Assembly: GCF_022869005.1 (NCBI RefSeq)
Contig: NZ_JALIEA010000017.1
Location: 186,001 to 250,000, forward strand
DNA from: Corynebacterium kalidii
GTDB lineage: Bacteria > Actinomycetota > Actinomycetes > Mycobacteriales > Mycobacteriaceae
Direction of reading: 5' to 3'
Length of the DNA stretch: 64,000 bases
The position numbers were made by a program, and so were the translations under genes. The notes below the pieces were generated by a model. It saw only the letters and a program-made list of their open reading frames with translations. It had not been told where the DNA came from and ran no database searches. Numbering within the stretch: the stretch's first letter is position 1; each line of letters begins with the position of its first letter. Shown piece by piece: positions 63,158 to 64,000 of the stretch.

Positions 63158-64000
63158 ATGGTTCGGGTAGCGGTGATGGGGTCTGGCTCCTGGGGGACCA
63201 CGGTGGCCAAGGTCTGCGCAGACACCGAGGCCGGCGTGCGGTCCGGCGGCACGGACCCTGTGGAGCCGGCGGACCCGGCGGCGTGCCCCTCGGTGACGTT
63301 GTGGGCCCGCCGTGCCGAGATCGCCGCGGAGATCAACGAGGACCACCGCAACTCGACGTACCTGCCGGGGGCGGTCCTTCCCGCGTCGGTCACCGCCACC
63401 ACGGACGCCGCCGCGGCGCTGGACGGGGCGGACGTCGTGTTCCTGGGTGTGCCGTCGCAGTCGTTGCGGTCGAATCTCGAGGCGTGGCGTGACCTGATCC
63501 CCCCAGACGCGACGCTGGTCAGTCTGGCGAAGGGTATCGAGCATTCCACGGGGCTGCGGATGAGCGAGGTCATCGCGGACGTCGCCGGCGTCGACCCGGG
63601 CCGGGTCGCCGTCCTGTCCGGGCCGAACCTCGCCGTGGAGGTCGCCCAGCAGCAGCCGGCCGCGTCCGTGGTGGCCTGCACCGACGACCGTCGGGCGCGA
63701 CTGGTGCAGTCCGCCCTGGCCACCGGATACTTCCGTCCCTACACCAATGACGACGTCATCGGCTGCGAGGTGGGCGGCACGTGCAAGAACGTCATCGCCC
63801 TGGCCTGCGGCATGGCCGCGGGGATGGGGATGGGCCACAACACGATCGCCACGGTGATCACCCGTGGTCTCACCGAGATCACGCGGCTGACGGTGGCGCT
63901 CGGGGGGCAGGAGCGCTCCATGGCCGGGCTGGCGGGCATGGGGGACCTGGTGGCGACCTGCAATTCGCCCCTGTCACGCAACCGCACCTTCGGTGAGCGG
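63158..64000 (+). CDS. gpsA: Glycerol-3-phosphate dehydrogenase [NAD(P)+] (3' end cut by window)
   Basis: GpsA makes sn-glycerol 3-phosphate for phospholipids. The first 281 residues are inside the window; the frame runs off the right edge. The cofactor loop [13 protein letters not shown] is at 8-20, LAKGIEH and [11 protein letters not shown] are in place, and [23 protein letters not shown] carries the catalytic Lys. An extra stretch of about 18 residues, rich in Gly, Asp and Pro, lies between the cofactor loop and [10 protein letters not shown] 63158 has GAGGAG nine bases upstream. Confidence 0.93.
   Translation, partial: MVRVAVMGSGSWGTTVAKVCADTEAGVRSGGTDPVEPADPAACPSVTLWARRAEIAAEINEDHRNSTYLPGAVLPASVTATTDAAAALDGADVVFLGVPSQSLRSNLEAWRDLIPPDATLVSLAKGIEHSTGLRMSEVIADVAGVDPGRVAVLSGPNLAVEVAQQQPAASVVACTDDRRARLVQSALATGYFRPYTNDDVIGCEVGGTCKNVIALACGMAAGMGMGHNTIATVITRGLTEITRLTVALGGQERSMAGLAGMGDLVATCNSPLSRNRTFGER

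Overview
The window looks like chromosomal DNA of a high-GC Corynebacterium. The order gatC-gatA-pfkA-gatB, lysE/lysG, ilvD - PH protein - mscCG, ilvB-ilvN-ilvC, serA, leuB, oxaloacetate decarboxylase, gltX, tRNA-Gln/tRNA-Glu, ltbR/leuC-leuD, gpsA is, as I recall it, the order of the corresponding Corynebacterium glutamicum segment (about cg1402 to cg1492), and the proteins read as close homologues. GC content and codon use are clearly higher than in C. glutamicum, so a high-GC species is likely. I cannot name it. No IS element, prophage, integrase or CRISPR array is visible; species-specific genes are spliced between conserved blocks.

Layout: 1-8.5 kb holds a partial ACT-domain gene, the tRNA amidotransferase genes gatC, gatA and gatB, a NUDIX hydrolase, an MFS exporter, pfkA and a bile-acid/sodium symporter homologue. 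8.5-13 kb holds pntAB (proton-translocating transhydrogenase) and a glutathionyl-hydroquinone-reductase-type transferase. 13-19 kb has a DoxX protein, lysE/lysG and a TetR-controlled ABC drug exporter. 19-25.6 kb carries a tripartite tricarboxylate transporter (tctCBA), a UvrA-like ABC protein and an SDR protein with an atypical active site. 25.6-34 kb is the branched-chain amino acid block with the MscCG-type channel and an attenuated ilvBNC operon. 34-42.8 kb has a zinc/cation exporter, a citrate symporter, serA, a marR-MFS operon, a mannosyltransferase-like membrane protein and leuB. 42.8-53.7 kb is more mixed: a Tat lipoprotein, a PadR-linked FadH-like reductase, a cNMP/CBS/DUF294 protein with a DEDDh exonuclease, oxaloacetate decarboxylase, isochorismate synthase, an SDR and a sugar isomerase. 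53.7-64 kb has gltX, tRNA-Gln, two identical tRNA-Glu copies, a histidine phosphatase, an AlkZ-like protein, ltbR/leuCD, a VOC protein, a MutT1-type hydrolase and the start of gpsA.

Together the genes cover leucine/isoleucine/valine and serine synthesis, Glu/Gln decoding (GatCAB makes Gln-tRNA and Asn-tRNA from mischarged tRNA; GltX supplies Glu-tRNA), NADPH supply (PntAB), amino acid efflux (LysE, MscCG) and citrate/tricarboxylate uptake (TctABC, CitMHS). Two regulatory features stand out. First, the ilvBNC leader encodes a 12-residue peptide with a Leu-Ile-Leu-Val run whose ATG lies at the predicted transcription start. Second, about twenty genes have a TAnnnT-like -10 box 6-8 bases before the start codon, which points to widespread leaderless transcription and settles several start choices.
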